This document shows positions 63,540 through 64,000 of a stretch of 64,000 nucleotides of DNA, piece by piece. Each line of letters opens with the position of its first letter. The first letter of the stretch is position 1. The DNA is taken from assembly GCA_903900335.1 (NCBI GenBank), contig CAIUMP010000044.1, positions 34,686 to 98,685 of the forward strand, in the 5' to 3' direction. Origin of the DNA: an uncultured Ignavibacteriota bacterium (GTDB lineage Bacteria > Bacteroidota > Ignavibacteria > Palsa-1295). The translations under genes and the position numbers were made by a program. The notes under the pieces were generated by a model. That model searched no databases. It was not told where the DNA came from and saw only the letters and a list, made by a program, of their open reading frames with translations.

Positions 63540-64000
63540 ATGGCGACACGCAGAGAGTTTATAACGACGTTCGGCGCGGCGATCACCGCGATCGCTGTTG
63601 CGCCCGCGTTAGTTGTCGAAAGTTGCGCCCCGACGACGCTTCCCATACTGGCACCAGTCACGCCACCAGATACCGGCCCAGATGGCCGCATTCCGGTGGA
63701 TGTATCCGATCTGTCGAGTGCAAACCCGGCAAAAGTTGCAGCAGGTCTGACCGGACCAGATGGAAAGCCCGTGATGGTAACCCGCGTTTCGGACACCGAT
63801 TTCCGTGCGCTATCGAGTTTGTGTACGCATCAGAATTGCCAAGTGAACACCGCGGCGACCAACGGCTACATCATTTGCGCATGCCATCTCTCGCACTTCG
63901 CGATGGATGGCTCGGTATTGCAAGGACCGGCCTCTTCGCCGCTTGTGCATTACGATGGCGTCTATGATGCGGCCAACAAGCAATTGCGTATCAAGTTTGT
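63540..64000 (+). CDS. Tat-exported Rieske [2Fe-2S] protein (partial, C-terminus cut by window)
   Basis: From ATG 63540 the frame is open to the window end (153 codons), so the C-terminus is missing. The signal sequence has a twin-arginine motif (TRREFITTF) and a hydrophobic stretch ending VVESC, which could also be a lipobox. The Rieske cluster motifs are CTHQNC (CxHxxC, cysteine near 98) and CACH (CxxH, about 117-120) with SHFAMDGS following. It carries electrons at the outer face of the membrane, as in cytochrome bc or arsenite oxidase-type complexes. No partner subunit is visible in the window. Confidence 0.85.
   Translation, partial: MATRREFITTFGAAITAIAVAPALVVESCAPTTLPILAPVTPPDTGPDGRIPVDVSDLSSANPAKVAAGLTGPDGKPVMVTRVSDTDFRALSSLCTHQNCQVNTAATNGYIICACHLSHFAMDGSVLQGPASSPLVHYDGVYDAANKQLRIKF

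Noticed and set aside
1..64000. CRISPR arrays, rRNA genes, prophage or transposase genes
   Set aside because: No array of spaced identical repeats, no rRNA sequence and no transposase, integrase or phage structural gene was found in any frame I could recognise.

Overview
The window is one contiguous, gene-dense stretch of bacterial chromosome, mostly housekeeping genes. Several traits point to the Bacteroidota/Chlorobiota side of bacteria: a secreted beta-helix protein with a C-terminal type IX secretion (Por) sorting domain, a TonB-dependent receptor with a carboxypeptidase-like N-terminal domain followed by a DUF4249-like lipoprotein, an Mpl recycling ligase, few Shine-Dalgarno sequences, and several TAnnTTTG-like boxes almost touching start codons. 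The mid-range base composition and gene set would fit a deep lineage such as Kapabacteria/Ignavibacteria, but that placement is inference.

Layout. 1-9.6 kb: a partial Mg-chelatase-like ATPase, a family 9 glycosyltransferase, dienelactone hydrolase, mpl, tRNA-Met, an esterase, two methyltransferases, an OmpA-like protein, ruvB and a DinB protein. 9.8-13 kb: TonB receptor and lipoprotein. 13-18.5 kb: a MoxR-type ATPase and a VWA protein (RavA/ViaA-like logic) separated by a membrane metallophosphoesterase and a protein with YD-like repeats. 18.7-25 kb: dnaN, recF, yebC, an orphan DUF433 gene, recJ and comB. 25-31 kb: T9SS beta-helix protein, Fic protein, a truncated isoprenylcysteine methyltransferase-like gene, a MacB-like permease, and an antitoxin/Doc pair whose toxin is frameshifted. 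31-34 kb: two tandem secreted alpha/beta hydrolases and a secreted HExxH protein.

34-48.7 kb is a carbohydrate region. GH88/105 hydrolase, KduI/IolB-type isomerase, KduD, a PfkB (KdgK-like) kinase and KDPG aldolase together could take unsaturated uronates to pyruvate and glyceraldehyde-3-phosphate. An RraA-like protein, a TIM-barrel isomerase, a GH38 alpha-mannosidase and an FGGY kinase lie with them. Inserted among these are a HEPN/MNT toxin-antitoxin pair, an exported TldD/TldE-like pair and a DUF433/DUF5615 pair.

48.7-59.3 kb: a C39-like protein, hslV-hslU, a YdeI/DUF1905 protein, a glutaryl-CoA dehydrogenase-like enzyme, a lipoprotein, an ECF sigma factor overlapping an anti-sigma/beta-barrel fusion, and bamA. 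59.5-64 kb: a methyltransferase, a TIR-FlgO-like-TPR protein followed by a truncated TIR paralogue, a gene-poor stretch, and the start of a Tat-exported Rieske protein that runs off the end.

Dispersed palindromic repeats (three copies of one family near 3.1, 19.8 and 49.7 kb, a second family near 4.7, 21.9 and 34.8 kb, and a dRS3-like inverted repeat at 2.3 kb) punctuate the intergenic spaces.
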